Origin: Ditylenchus dipsaci
Lineage: Eukaryota; Nematoda; Chromadorea; Rhabditida; Anguinidae
DNA length: 64,000 bases
Assembly: GCA_004194705.1 (NCBI GenBank)
Contig: SADC01001283.1
Location: forward strand, 806,001 to 870,000
Direction of reading: 5' to 3'
Shown here one piece after another: positions 1 to 12,205 of the stretch. Below the pieces are notes generated by a model that worked only from the letters and a program-made list of their open reading frames with translations, did no database searches and was not told the DNA's origin. Each line of letters starts with the position of its first letter. Within the stretch, counting starts at the first letter, position 1. The translations under genes and the position numbers were made by a program.

Positions 1-2
1 CC

Positions 3-172
3 TCCAATATGAATCTAATCTTTCTATAAAATTACTGTGGTCTAGTGGCGCGTTGGCCAGAAAACTGTTGAAACGGAAGACTCTTCCGGAAGAATCTTCC
101 GTTTCAGCAGTTTTTTGGACATCTCGCCACTTAGACCACAGTAATGTTCTGGAAAGATTAGATTCGAATTGT
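3..172. repeat. fold-back repeat at left edge
   Basis: The arm around 3-50 (containing CTGTGGTCTAGTGGCG) is matched in inverted orientation around 125-172 (CGCCACTTAGACCACAG). The middle holds a second small dyad, TCTTCCGGAAGA. It is a non-coding palindromic element of MITE type; no transposase is seen. Confidence 0.7.
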
Positions 173-405
173 AGGTCTAACTCTCATAAGCAAAACGTAT
201 GTTACAGAAAAAATTTTTGTATTTTAAAAACAAAGTTATAAGCAAAAATCTGCCGGAAGAGAAAAAAATTTGCCGGAAGAGTGAACAGCCCTGCCATTCA
301 CTAGTCGAGCACAACGTTGCTTTACAATGCCAGATCGGACGACTTAGGCTACTTTCACTGCACATAGCTATTTATATGATATTTAAAATTAAACGGGACT
401 AAGAT

Positions 406-645
406 ATTAGGTCGTGTCAAAAGTTCGGTCGTTTTATTTCAAAAGCAATTTTTGTGGCGTTGTGTTTTTACCATATATTTTTTTTAACATTTTTCAAAAG
501 TTTACCACTCATTTTGTAGCTGAGAATCTTGGCTACAAAACGAGTGGTAAACTTTTGAAAAACGTTAAAAAAGTCTATGGTAAAAACACAACGCCACAAA
601 AATTGCTTTTGAAATAAAACGACCGAACTTTTGACACGACCTAAT
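406..645. repeat. near-perfect 240-bp palindromic MITE
   Basis: ATTAGGTCGTGTCAAAAG at the left is the exact reverse complement of the right end (CTTTTGACACGACCTAAT). The arms stay paired almost to the centre, where the motif TTGTAGCTGAGAATCTT lies at about 514-530. Open frames here are shadows of the palindrome. A related end (ATTAGGTCGACCC) occurs near 9607. Confidence 0.85.
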
Positions 646-2200
646 ATAATAATTTAAATTTTCAATGCAAATAAAAAATAATTCACATTCAAATTTAATT
701 GGTCTCGATGATAAAAAGTGTCCCCGCCAATTCAAATTTTGGAGATGTCGCTGCGTTCAAAAACCATGGTCCTTTAATAACTGCTAGAAACAGGCGCTTG
801 AAGTTCAGCTGGTGCCGATATTTACAGCACTGGTTTCATATACCTCCTCCCAATAAATTTCGAAAGGTGCTCAAAATCATGGGTAGACGTTTGGTACTTT
901 TGAGGCATTTTTCGAATTCGCTACTTTCTTTTATTGATTTTTAGGCGCTGCTGGAATATACCCCTTCCAAAAGAGATGCTGAAATATACCTCACCCAATA
1001 ATTTAGGCTTAAAGGGAGGGTGAAAGCTGTTAAGGAGATAGTCTCGACGCGAAAGGATTTATCTAAAGTTTTATTTTTTAAATGTGGTCATTGGGCCATA
1101 TTTTGTACGCAATTCGGTGTTGCGATGTCAACAAACTTGTGAAGAATAAAAAGTCGGATTAGCATCATCAATATCAGAATTTCTTAATTCCTTCAAAAAG
1201 TCCTGAAAATTGAAATGGAAATGGATGAAAAAACTTCGAAAAAAGGATGGTTAGTCTTCTATTGCATTTCGATTTTTAGGCCATTTTTTGAAGGAATTTA
1301 TAAATTGTGATATTCATAATGCGTATACGATTGTTAATTATGCACAAGTTCGTCCGATATTGCAACACCGAATTGTCGATAAAATATAGCTCAATAACCA
1401 CATTAAAAAAACAAAAAACTTGGATAAATCCTTTCGTGTCGAGACTATCTCCTTAACAGCTTTCATCCTCCCTTTAAGATTTGGCTTAGGCCCGTAGGCT
1501 CAGGTTTAGGCTCAGGGCCTATCCATTACTAGCAAGGGCTTTTGTACAATTTTTTCTTTAAAAGTGGTGGTTTTAGGTACCTCCAAAAAATTTTGGGGAG
1601 GGTATATTCCAATAGCTTTTTCGGGTGGGGTATATTCCAGTAGCATCGATTTTGTCTATTTTGCAGTCCTGGCTAACATGCGCTGGTCTACTATGCGCGT
1701 AAGGCTTCGCCTAAATTTAAAAAGAATGAAAAAATGCATTAAACAGCCAAAAGTAAATAAAATGATTTAAATTCTCTCTAGAATCGAAACAGAATGGCAC
1801 AAATAGTACCAAAAGCCCCTACGCCTATTAAAAATATTTGTGAAAAAAAGTTTACAAAGTCCCTTGTTAGTGATAGCCAGGCCCTGAGCCTAAGCATGCA
1901 AGCATCATATCAGTGAAATGACAAAATCTGAGTGTGCCACAAGATTGTAGATACTTTGCACCTGCATTGGGAACCCTGCGAGACTTAGGCGCAAGTGACC
2001 TATAAAAACTCCCTGCCCGCCATTAATTTTGCTTAGGCCCTTGGCCAATACTTACATGTATATCGTTAACTTTTTTGTCGAAAAATAGGTATCCCACGAC
2101 ACATTCCAAAAAATTATTAAAAGGTGTATAGGTCACTAGCTTTAAAATTTTGCTAAAATATTTTTGGTGCGCACCCTCAGAAGTGTCAAAATTTTAACAA
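646..2200. repeat. inverted-repeat-rich, no gene seen
   Basis: The segment at 1012-1075 (GGGAGGGTGAAAGCTGTTAAGGAGATAGTC...) returns inverted at about 1420-1477. Just outside it, GGTATATTCC-like repeats at about 943-985 and 1590-1650 are also inverted. A third copy of the GCTGTTAAGGAGA arm is at about 50970. No exon of the neighbouring transporter was recognised here. Confidence 0.6.
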
Positions 2201-2208
2201 AAACTAAC

Positions 2209-3376
2209 TGGTGCCAAGGTAGAAGTTGATAGCCGATGTAGCAGATGTCTTGTCTTTCCTCTTCAGCAGCAAATATTTAGGAGTTTCGTGGAGTGGAAGC
2301 AATATCACAATCGACACGATCGCAGGGACCAAAGCAAGAGCAACTAGATAAGTGAGATGATTACCGAGCACTGAGCTCATACCCATAATGACCCCCAAGG
2401 CATTCATTGACACAAATGCCATTTCCGCAAAAAAGGAGAGTTGGCCACGCATTTCAGCTGAAGATATTTCCTGTAAGAGAGCAAATTGAAAAATTTGGAA
2501 GACCCTCTGCTGTACTTTTTTCATTGCCCATTCCGTGACTCAAAACCGTGTTTTCACGGGTAGATTAAAGGTACAATGTAAGTGTACGACAGTAGATACG
2601 ATTACTGGGAAATAGGAGGTTGTATGGCAGTAGATTAGCGAGAGTCAAATGACATTAGCGTCAAAAAAAAGTTCAAAGGGTTTTGTCTGTTTTAAATGGC
2701 GGGGACTCCTCGAAACACCCTGTACAAATCACCGTGGGTTTGGTTCTCACACGCGTCTTAGTTTCTTTTTACAAAATGACAAATTTTTATTTCGAAATAA
2801 TTCTTTTTTGAACATAATTGGTCAAACCGATACCATCGCTTTTTGCAAGTTTGAAATTGACCGTGAAATGGGCTGGGGTGCCCCTTTAACAAAGGTAAAA
2901 AGAGTTTTAACCTGCAAGAACAAAATCAAAGCGCACATGGATATACCAGAGCTCAGAGCAGATAGAAAACGACCTAGTAACAACATCATAACAACTTCAA
3001 ATTTCACAGCCAATGTGATCAACGAAACTGCTAACAGGGTGAGCATATTTCCAGTCAGCAAGCCTTCTGAAACGGATTTGATTACCAAAAAAATACCAAG
3101 AAAAGAATCCCTAGCTCTTTCGCCCGCACTTGTCAGTCAGGGAATGGCTAGCCTAAATTCTAAGTATTCAAAGGTGGTTCTGATAGAATTTGGTCAAAGC
3201 TGAAAAAACGCACCAATTGCCTAAAGCAAATCCGGAAACCAGGAGTTGAGAATGACAGACCAAATCCAAGTGTACATGCTGGAAGTCATCACAATTTTGT
3301 CATTGCCCAGCGACTGGTTCAGAAACAAGCGGAAACTCTCTATGGCTGTGTTCACGTACGCGTTGCTGTATCCCAT
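2209..3376 (-). CDS. partial MFS/GLUT-like sugar transporter (nematode type)
   Basis: Membrane transporter of the major facilitator superfamily, sugar-porter-like; substrate unknown. Exons by eye: 3240-3376, about 3116-3152 (or starting 3147), 2912-3066 and 2209-2470. The first encodes MGYSNAYVNTA and an Asn-rich extracellular loop. The second and third join to TDKCGRKKGLL, the loop 2-3 signature. The third ends LILFLQ and the fourth starts EISSAEMRG, the helix-4 to loop motif; HETPKYLL at the end of helix 6 matches the family PESP motif. Phases agree across three junctions. The intron 3067-3115 would be GC-AG (49 nt). Helix 2 between the first two exons is not cleanly recoverable: an 85-97 nt gap contains stops. 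The 5' exon and the second half (helices 7-12) were not found in the window, so this is a fragment, a gene with distant exons, or a pseudogene. Confidence 0.75.
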
Positions 3377-4145
3377 CTGAAAACTGAAAATAGGCTTTTT
3401 GTAGTTACATTTTATACCACTAATACGAAAAAAAATTGTGGAGTAAAAATTGAGGTAGTGCTTCTTTACTCGTTATTAGACTCAGAATTTCACGCAGATC
3501 ATTTTTCGATTATATATGTACGGGTGTTTAGAGGGGTCAAGTGACCCGAAAACCGGTTTGAAATAAACGACTATTTCAAGAAAATGAATTATCTCTCGAG
3601 AAGTAGACACGACTTATATCCAGACTACATCTGTGATTGTGATATGTCAAAATGACCGCTGGGATCTGCTCTTTTAAATAAGGGTATGTGAGATGTAATC
3701 TGTTGCAAAAAGTGGGACAACCAACGTCCAACTCACAAACCACCATTTTCTCACCACGTAAATTTACACTCAAAGCTGCTCGAAAGCATGTCACAGCTGT
3801 GTATAACTGCTCAATGCTTGGTCAATACTTGTAGAGAAATTCCAGAGCTACAAGTTAGGCAGGAAATCAGCCCAAAAATTAATTGAAACTCACTCAGAAA
3901 TTACAGAAGAAGACGTAGAACCAGCCCGTTTCCTGGTATTGAAATTTGAAGGGTACATGGTTTGGCATATTCCTGTCCGATTTTCAGAAGAAAATTGAGA
4001 GTACAATATATCAAAACTAGGGTCTGCAGGCGCCTATCGGCGCCTTTGTTGTTCGGGAACATTAGTTGTTCATGTACATTAGTAGTTCGGGTAGATTTAT
4101 CTTCCGAGTGCGTTAATGGTTGGGTAGATCATCCACCCTACCTGT

Positions 4146-4762
4146 TGACTAAGCTACTCTACCTCGCCTACCCTTGCCCATCCTCGCCTATCCTCGCCTA
4201 CCCTCGCCTATCCTCGCCTACCCTCGCCCATCCTCGCCTACCCTCGCCCATCCGCCCATTCTCACCTGCTCTTGCCCATCCTCGCCTATCCTCGCCTACC
4301 CTTGCCCATCCTCGCCTATCCTCGCCTACCCTCGCCTATCCTCGCCCACCCTCGCCCATCATCGCCTATCCTCGCCTACCCTCACACATCCTCGCCTACC
4401 CTCGCCTATCCTTGCCCATCCTCGCCTCCTCGCCTACCCTGCCCATCCTCGCCTACCCTCGCCTATCCTTGCCCATTCTCGCCTACCCTCGCCTACCCTT
4501 GCCCATCCTCGCCTATCCTCGCCTATCCTCGCCCACCCTCGCCCATCATCGCCTATCCTCGCCTACCTCACACATCCTCGCCTACCTCGCCTATCCTTGC
4601 CATCCTCGCCTCTCCTCGCCTACCCTCGCCTATCCTCGCCTACCCTCGCCCATCCTCGCCTACCGTTGCCCATCCTCTCCTCGCCTACCCTCGCCCATCC
4701 TCGCCTACCCTCGCCCATCCTCGCCTATCCTCGCCTACCCTTTCCCATCCTCGCCTATCCAA
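4146..4762 (+). repeat. decamer minisatellite, CCTCGCCYAY units
   Basis: About 600 bp of 10-bp units (TCGCCTACCC, TCGCCTATCC, TCGCCCATCC), strongly pyrimidine-rich on the plus strand. The three long open frames rich in L, A, Y, P, R and S that cross it are artefacts of a stop-free repeat. Confidence 0.95.
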
Positions 4763-4914
4763 TTTCGATTATACGTGATTGTGCTTAAAGGAAGCCAAGA
4801 TGTTGAATTGAGGGTTCCGCAGAGATATTTGACATTAATCGGCAAAAACTGGCCAAAAATTGGGTTTAAAACCGGAACATCCACCTTAAATCCACACCTG
4901 AGAAACCAATGAGT

Positions 4915-5640
4915 TTTGAGCTTGTCCGGGCAGTTCAAACCCGTTCACTTTTCAAAATCCACTGTTAAATAGCTCATTTTGTAGCTGAGATTCTTTTGTT
5001 TTCACCATTATAAAACATCAACACTGACTTTCTCTATAAAAGTGGCTCAAAATTGTGTCTGAAGTTAAAAATAGGAAAAACTCCACCTAAAAAGCAACTG
5101 ACTTGAGAGCTTGTCCGTACCAGTTCGAGACCTTACACTCTTCTAACATCACTGGTTAATAACTCATTTTGTAGCTGAGATTCTTCAGTTTTCACCATCA
5201 TGAAACATAAACACCGACTTTCTCTATAAAAGTGGCTCAGAATTGGTCTGAAGTTAAAAAATAGGAAAAAGTACACCTAAAACCCACTGAGTTGAGAGCT
5301 TGTCCGGGCCAGTTCGACCCTTTACACTTTTCTAACCTTACAGGTTAATGTTTATTTTGTAGCTCAGATTCTCTAGTTTTCACCATTATAAAACATCAAC
5401 ACCGACTTTTTTATAAAAGTGGCTCAAAATTGGGTCTGAAGTTAAAAATAGGAAAAAGTACACCTAAAAAACCACTGAGTTGAGAGCTTGTCCGGACCAG
5501 TTCGACCCTAAAACCTTTCAAAATCCACTGTTCAATAGCTCATTTTGTAGCTGAGATTCTCTAGTTTTCACCATTATAAAACATCAACACCGACTTTCTT
5601 TATAAAAGTGGCTCAAAATTTGGTAAATAAATTTGGTAAA
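4915..5640. repeat. ~185-bp satellite, four tandem copies
   Basis: GTAGCTGAGATTCT recurs at about 4981, 5171, 5359 and 5548, together with GAGCTTGTCCGG, CCATTATAAAACATCAACAC and CTCTATAAAAGTGGCTCA blocks. Periods are about 185-190 bp and copies differ by scattered substitutions. No coding potential is seen. Confidence 0.9.
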
Positions 5641-6024
5641 TCATAAAGTGACCCACCCGACCAAATACTATATAGAGATGATTAGCAGGAAAAGCGCAAC
5701 AGAACTACTGCAAAGACTCACAATACAAAAGCAAATATAACAAAACCGAAGCCAAAACAGTTTCACCCTGAAACTCCATAAAAAACCAGGGTCTTTTGGA
5801 CGAAAATTCAGTTGGTCATGGCTTGGTTTCGTGATTTTCTCGAGAGTTTTCAGAGCATTTTCAGAAAATAAAATATCATGTGATAAAGCGTAGAAAACTG
5901 TATTAAATACGAGTGTCAGATCGCGAGTAAGATTTTTTTAGTAATTTGACTCGTCCAAACACCCGTGTACATATATAATTGAAAAATGATCTACGTGAAA
6001 TTCTGAGTCCAACGAGGTATTGAC

Positions 6025-7660
6025 CGCCGCTCGGCCGTCCGAGTGTTAACTTCTCGCCCTACTTTTGATCTTTGAAAAAAGTAAATACCACTAACGCTAA
6101 TATATAAATCAACAATGTCTAAATCAAACCTGGAAAATTGAGGAAAAAGACATTGCAGCCGCCAAAAAGATCAATTTGAGGCGTACACCCTGTGATATTT
6201 GAAGCCTTTCCTCGTTTTGCATGACGGCAAAAAAGTTTTTACAACAAAATAAGTAGCAAATATATTTTCATAGCTTTAGTTGTCTACTTTACAGGATTAG
6301 CATGAAAGGTCAAAAGTTATAATGCATATTTAAATTTTTTTCGTTGCAAGAAACAATGCTTCTTTAAAACCCAATTTTTGGTGCTCATATCACGGGCTTT
6401 CAAGACAAAGAAAAATCGGCAATTGAATTTTTACTGAAATTCGAATTTATTTGTCTCGACAGGAAAGTTTTCTTATGTTTTCTTTGAGAAAATGACTTGT
6501 TCACTTCAAAGTGGCATAACTTTTCAACCCTACGTCAGTTTTTATTTTCCTACGTATATCTGAAAGAGGAGATTCAGGGCTACATTTTGGTATAGTGGGT
6601 TCTGTCGAAAACAGGTGTCTCAGACAATTTTTCTGGTGTCCGAATGTTTTTTTGCAAAAAATTAATGTGTTTTCTTGGTTTCTATGCGGGATCCAAAGAA
6701 AATCAGAATGAAGATCTTCCAGCAAAGTTCTCTCAGAAACGCACTGTTTGACAATGAAATTTCAACAGACTTGATACCGGATGAAGAGGATGTGAGGATG
6801 ACTTTGCAACAAATTGAATAAACTATTGCTGTTGAAAATGAACTTGATAATTAATAATTTTGGTAAAATCAATTATTTCCCAAAACTTAAAAATACTCGA
6901 GAAAACGGCATTTCACCACTGCCAAACCATCTTCAGCATGTCCGAATTAGTCCGGAAAACAAGTTTTTGGAACCCGAAAAAGTGAAAAAAAATTTTTGAT
7001 CCAAGTGGACGACCGTTTGGTTGGTTCAGACTAAAAAACTTGAATTCCCTCTAAATTTTTCAAAATTCTGACTAGGAAATGACCAGGCACAAACTCTTGT
7101 GGTTGCAGTATAGAATCCCCCACGCGCAGTGAAAAGGCGCCTAACGGCGCCTAGTGTTCCAGCACATTTCCCAACACACATTTCGACTTGGGCAAAACTG
7201 CACCCTCCATCATTTTATTCAGGCACAAAAATGATTAAACATGACAATAGAAACATTAAAGAACATTTTGATGATCAGCAAAGATCAATTCTTGTTTGGC
7301 AATTCACAATCCACGGAATAATGATAGACTGGTTGGAACGTTCCTAGATGGCTATTCACGTAGATGACCACTTGAAGCTGAACTGGTATGAGTGTAGCCA
7401 AGAAAATTGAATCACGCGATTTGAATCTTGCATTTGAATGCTGCGAATCACCTTGTAGACACTAAAGCACCCAAAAAAACTCAAATACCCTCAAAATTTG
7501 CAGAAACTACCCCATATCACGCCGAAACAGCCTTACAGATAAAATTTCAAAAGTAAACAACACCTCCCAAAATGATTTATTTATCAACAAAAGCATGTAA
7601 CACTAATGACAGGGAATTACTAACAACGACACGAAGACAAATTTCAAACATATTCTAATA
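6025..7660. other. intergenic, no gene recognised
   Basis: AT-rich sequence with short open frames only. A stretch near 6240-6720 resembles diverged transposon sequence, but no motif could be named. Nothing else stands out. Confidence 0.4.
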
Positions 7661-7671
7661 TTTTTCATATT

Positions 7672-8320
7672 TCATCGTTTCCAATAGCAGCATCCTGCCA
7701 TTCGACGGCTCCAACGTTAATATAGTAGTCAACTAGCTTTTGACGAAATTCTCAAAAATCTAGATGATTCTTTTGCAATCTAAATCAAGATAGCTGGCGA
7801 ATGTGCTAGGTTTAGCTTCTCTTCCATGATCAAGAAATGGTGAAGTGCGAGAGCCGCCAGACGATCTTGTCTGTTACATCTACGCTTGTTCTGATACGAG
7901 ACAGCAGCACTCTCCATTTGACATAGGAATACCGAAAAAAATTCGATAACTCGGCGAGCACGAGACAGTCCTGAGTGTAGAAGACAAATGCAGTTAAGAA
8001 ATCAAAGCTAAGACAAACTATAGTTGAAGTTTTTTTCCGTATTCCAACTCGTTTAGAGCAAATGATCGCATGATATTGTCTCGCAAAGAAACGCTGCATC
8101 TCCGACAATAAAAAGAGGTATGAAGACATCAGTTCCAGGAAGTTTCTTCGATTCTAGCAAATTAAGATCTTGCGATCCAGAGCTTCTTCAAAGCGTTGAA
8201 AGTCTGAGAAAAGAAGTTAGAAAAAGTAAGCTTACCCCTGAATCTGTCTTCGCCATAGTTTCCTACATCTGGATAGACGCACTTGCAGTCGGCATCACAA
8301 ATGGCAAAAATCGGCTAGAG
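7672..8320 (-). pseudogene. PIF/Harbinger (HARBI1-like) transposase relic
   Basis: DDE nuclease of PIF/Harbinger elements, broken over several frames. Reading down the minus strand: CDADCKCVYPDVGNYG (8236-8305 region), matching the family block that carries a catalytic Asp before a glycine; then LESKKLPGTDVFIPLF and IVGDAAFLCE (second Asp block, about 8090-8150); then an arginine-rich block with KWRVLLSRIRTSVDV (about 7860-7960), matching the RWRVL region near the catalytic Glu; then INVGAVEWQDAAIG (about 7680-7730), matching the usual C-terminal GAVPWQ motif. Frame changes and stops separate the blocks, so it is not functional. Terminal repeats were not assigned. Confidence 0.8.
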
Positions 8321-8365
8321 AGTACATGTACCAGTACATTGAGCTGCCTCCAAATAAAACGTATA

Positions 8366-8783
8366 CAGTGAACCTCTCTACTATGGCACCCCAAAAGTTC
8401 GTTCCCGCCTTGGGTCCGACACTTTTTTTAACCAAATTTTCAAAGTCTTTTATCCATTCTGTTTTGACAGTCTGGTCCCAAATATCGTAAGGATTCCGAT
8501 TTGCCGATCGTTTTTCAGAATTATAAAAAAAATTCTTCTAAAAAGCAAAAACTCAGTTTAAAAACAGGAAAATTCAAAAATTTCTGTTTTTAAACTGAGT
8601 TTTTGCTTTTTAGAAGAATTTTTTATAATTCTGAAAAACGATCGGCAAAATCGGAATCCTTACGGTATTTGGGACCAGACTGTCAAAACAGAAATGACAA
8701 AGCCTTCAAAAATCGAGGTAAAAAAGTGTCGGACCCAAGGCGGGAACGAACTTTGGGGGTGCCATAGTAGAGAGGTTTGACTG
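8366..8783. mobile_element. palindromic MITE, TA target, CAGTGAACC ends
   Basis: CAGTGAACCTCTCTACTATGG at the left is mirrored at the right (CCATAGTAGAGAGGTTTGACTG). TA flanks both sides, as for Tc1/mariner-pogo elements. The arms (about 200 bp each) meet near 8580. The inner arm CCCCAAAAGTTCGTTC is shared with the MITE at 14100-14526. Confidence 0.9.
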
Positions 8784-10984
8784 TATGACAAAGTTGATAA
8801 AGCACAGCAAGTAATCAGTTTCTTGGCACAACTTCCATGGACAGATTCGTGAACATCTCAGTACGCCAAGTCAAGATGAACACTGATTCAATCATTCTTT
8901 TTCTAAAAGGGTATCTGGCAAGTGTTGTTTTTAGTTTCAAAGCCATATCCAGTGCAAGTCCTCAAATAATTGCACTGATTTCACAAAAAGGCGACATTTG
9001 AGATTCCTAGTCTGTAGGTTCTTGTCTGCAGCTACAGGCGCAATAATTACGAAATTGTTTTCATTGAATAAGCAATATTTCAGTGTTTAGTTCAACATGG
9101 CTGACTGGGTACAGCTCTGAATTGAAGATGTGGACATCAATTTGTGATAAATTGAGCAACTTTACTTCCAGTAAGAAGATTTTTTCGAGAATTGAATCCA
9201 GCTGCTGTCGCACTGTTTTGATTTGCTGCGTCTATGCATTATTCTGATGCCTGAAGAAAAGCCTTTGGACAGGTTCCGGGTGAAATAGCTCTGCATTTAT
9301 AAGTGCCTTGTATGACAAGAAGTTAAAGTCAAATATTTCACGGCTATTAATTGAAATTCCATGTTTTTTGGCTGTTTTCAACATTGGCAGAAGGAAACGG
9401 CTCTAGGTAAATTGAACCTATACAAATTGAACCTATACAAATAAACCTCGGTAAATTGAACCTGAGGTAAATTGAACCTGGGTATTGAACTGAAATTTTG
9501 TCTTGAGACTATTTTTATCAGAACTTTTTTAAATTTTTTCGGCGTATGAAAAGTAACCATCTCGGTGATAGGTAAGCACCAGGAAAGGGTAAGAAACCAC
9601 AAGAATATTAGGTCGACCCATAGTATGGGCTTGACCTATATCTAAAAGCATTTTTGTGGTTGCGCTACCAGGTCTCTCTCATCTGGATAGTGTTACTTGG
9701 GGGTAGCTTCGTGTAGTTTAGTGGTTGAGGTATATGTAGATCGCCAAGTGTTGGCAACTAAGTGTCGGTCATCATTTGTACATATAGTCCCTTTCCTTTT
9801 TGGCCAATTGTTGAACCTTGTTTTAGTAGTTCAAAATGAAGATGCTTTTAAGCGAGAAGCAAACCGATGGGTCTTTTTGAGGAATATATATACTGGCGAA
9901 AAGAGCAAATAGAAAGCGAACTTACTGGCACTGCATTTTTTACCAGCTGGAGCGGATTGAAAAGTGAAGAGCAAATGCCCAGTATTTTTAAAACCTGATT
10001 CTAGAAAACGCTGACGCCGGCATTGAACCTTATTTTGTTTTTTGGTTTTCATGGCATATTCGAATAGGAAGAGCTTCAACTTTCGATGGCATAGTGAAAG
10101 TAACGACGTCTCACAATCATTACGCCGACAAATCAAGGTGGAACTAAAAATAATGCAAGGAGCAGTGCAGAAGCAAGCCAAAGAAATCCTCGGGTCTGGT
10201 CTCTAGTGGTATTCATTTCAGATGATAATATGCATAATAGATTTGTTTAAGGGGTTATTATGGTTCACTCCTCGGAGATGGCACAGAACACACTAGCCTG
10301 ATCAAGTAAAATTTTTTGAAAGCGTTTACTTTGACCAACAATAATTTAGGGAGTTCTTGCAAGAATAGGCGATCGAGAATGGCTACGAAACTTTGAATTT
10401 TGATCCTGGTAACTGGATAGGATTCGTATAGAACCTGGGTGGAACACTGTTCTAACTTCGAATAATGTTTGATGATGATTGTCCCTATGTTTGAATGTAA
10501 GAAGTGGTTTGAATAAAACTTATTTTTAAAAAGTTAAGTAAGGTCGCATTCAGCCGACTAGCACAACCTGGAAAAACCACGGTTTTTTCAAAACCGCCGA
10601 TCCAAAAAGCCGACCGACCCATGGGTATGAATTCGGAATAATGCACTCTCACTTCGATGTTGTACAAGAATGAGATAAAAGAGTATTTTTGTCTCAATGT
10701 TATTGGTTTATTGTTTTTTTCGCATTTATTTTGTCATTCTTCGGTGATATAAATAGGAAAGTGGAAGGTAGGCAAGCGACCGTTAGGACGGAGCTGAAAA
10801 AGACTCCAAAATGTTTGTCGAATCTATTGACATAATTACCTAAAATGACAAGCTCGCGTGAGTTAGGACATGCTTGTAAATGTATAAACTTACGCCTATG
10901 TACGGGAATTCCATAAAGAGGTAGCAAGAGGTGACGAAGAGGTGATGTGGTACGGTGAACAAATATTTTTAGTGTCAACATTGT
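8784..10984. other. intergenic with short tandem repeat
   Basis: At 9403-9486 the unit GTAAATTGAACCT is repeated imperfectly five times. Near 9607-9720 there is a stretch starting ATTAGGTCGACCC, related to the end of the palindrome at 406-645. No gene is recognised; the open frames at 9831-10181 and 10485-11092 (minus) have no motif that I know. Confidence 0.5.
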
Positions 10985-11011
10985 TAAGGGAAAGGGCGAT
11001 TTGGAAAACCA

Positions 11012-11172
11012 TAGCGAACTGTCCATAGCGAACTGTCCATTTAAAAAATCATAGCGAACTGTCCATAGCGAACTGTCCATTTCAAAAATCATAGCGAACT
11101 GTCCATAGCGAACTGTCCATTAAAAAATCATAGCGAACTGTCCATAGCGAACTGTCCTCATAGCGAAGTGTC
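11012..11172. repeat. minisatellite, CATAGCGAACTGTC units
   Basis: The 18-bp unit CATAGCGAACTGTCCATA occurs in pairs separated by TTTAAAAAAT-type spacers, giving a higher-order period near 50 bp. At least eight copies of GCGAACTGTC are visible. Confidence 0.9.
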
Positions 11173-11209
11173 CTAGCCCCAGAATTATAAACCAGACGTA
11201 GTCTCATTT

Positions 11210-11990
11210 AAGTTAATCAATGACTTTGATGAACCAGCTACGTATTTGACCAGTGGTGCCTTTGGCACTCTACTACCGGTTCGGGTGATTAAATCAGAAC
11301 TGGGCATACCAGTTCCAGGCCAGCCGCTCCATGACGTCCATCGCCTCAAGCTCGCGCTCGCGCTGTGCCGGTGAAACAAGCAAGTCTCCTCGGGTGGTGC
11401 TGCGTGGTCAAGCCAGCTAAGGAATTCAGCGACCAGTCTTCTGCCTTTCAGCAATCGCCGTCAGACTCAGCAACCAGTAGGACAAAGGAATCCAATCCTC
11501 TCGTCAGCCGATGCTCAATCCCGGATGTCAAGAATGTGGATGCCCAGCGTTCTGCTCCACTGTCTATGCCAAGTGCGACGACCAGCCTTCCGTCTTCAAG
11601 CCAGTCGCAGTCAAACCAGTGGTGGATCAGTGCTCGATCCTCAAGCCAGCCGATGCTAAATCCCGGATGGTCTGAATGTGGGTGCCTTCTGCTGCTCAAA
11701 TGCTGTGGTTGCCAAAGAAGTGGAATCGCTAGAATTAAGATCTCTTTCGTCAGAATCTATTGTACCAGTTTGGTTTTGTATTGTGATAACCAGACTGTGG
11801 TCGCTGGTTCCACTGGCTTGCCATGGTGCACCAATAAAATTCCCAGTCAAGACATGTCCTTTGTTCTTACTCATCAAAATAACCAAAATCGCATCAAAAT
11901 CACATCAAAAATTTGGTCCGATTTTGATTATTTTTTGATTATTTTTTCAAAACGGATAGCCAAAACTCATTTTAGTTGATTTAATAAATT
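11210..11990. other. GC-richer island with long open frames, identity unknown
   Basis: This block is visibly richer in G and C than its surroundings. It holds long open frames on both strands (plus 11365-11979; minus 11185-11454 and 11448-11699). A unit containing AGCCGATGCT and AATCCCGGATG is repeated near 11507 and 11648, so part of it is an internal duplication. No domain is recognised in any frame and there are no clear splice sites. It could be a low-complexity repeat, a foreign insertion or an unrecognised exon. Confidence 0.35.
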
Positions 11991-12163
11991 TTGATTAATT
12001 TCCTCACTATGTTTAAAATACAACAAAATTTTCAAAATGATAAGCTTAACTTCTTTTTAAATTTTTCGTTAAAATATGTGCTCCTGGGCCTCCCTAGTTT
12101 TCGTAAGAGAACAAAGTGGACACAAATGAAACCAAAAACTCTTGCGCAAACTCCACTAAATTA

Positions 12164-12169
12164 TTTATT
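12164..12169 (-). other. polyadenylation signal of the METTL4 gene
   Basis: AATAAA on the minus strand, 37 nt after the stop codon at 12206-12208. Confidence 0.75.
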
Positions 12170-12205
12170 CGGAGCCAAATTCATAAAAATATTCGTCCTG
12201 GAACT

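Larger units (their letters stand above)
3462..6022. mobile_element. 2.5-kb inverted-repeat element carrying satellites
   Basis: About 80 bp at the left (ACTCAGAATTTCACG, TATATATGTAC, GGGTGTTT) is repeated inverted at about 5940-6022 (AACACCCGTG, TACATATATA, CGTGAAATTCTGAGT). Between the ends lie a decamer minisatellite and four copies of a ~185-bp satellite. No transposase is recognisable, so it is probably a non-autonomous element. Target duplications were not identified. Confidence 0.6.

Noticed and set aside
2649..3203. 184-codon plus-strand open frame
   Set aside because: Antisense to transporter exons on the minus strand, whose motifs and splice phases are consistent.
3962..4912. Three long overlapping open frames rich in L, A, Y, P, R and S
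   Set aside because: They follow from a stop-free decamer minisatellite open in all three plus frames; no start context, splice sites or domain.
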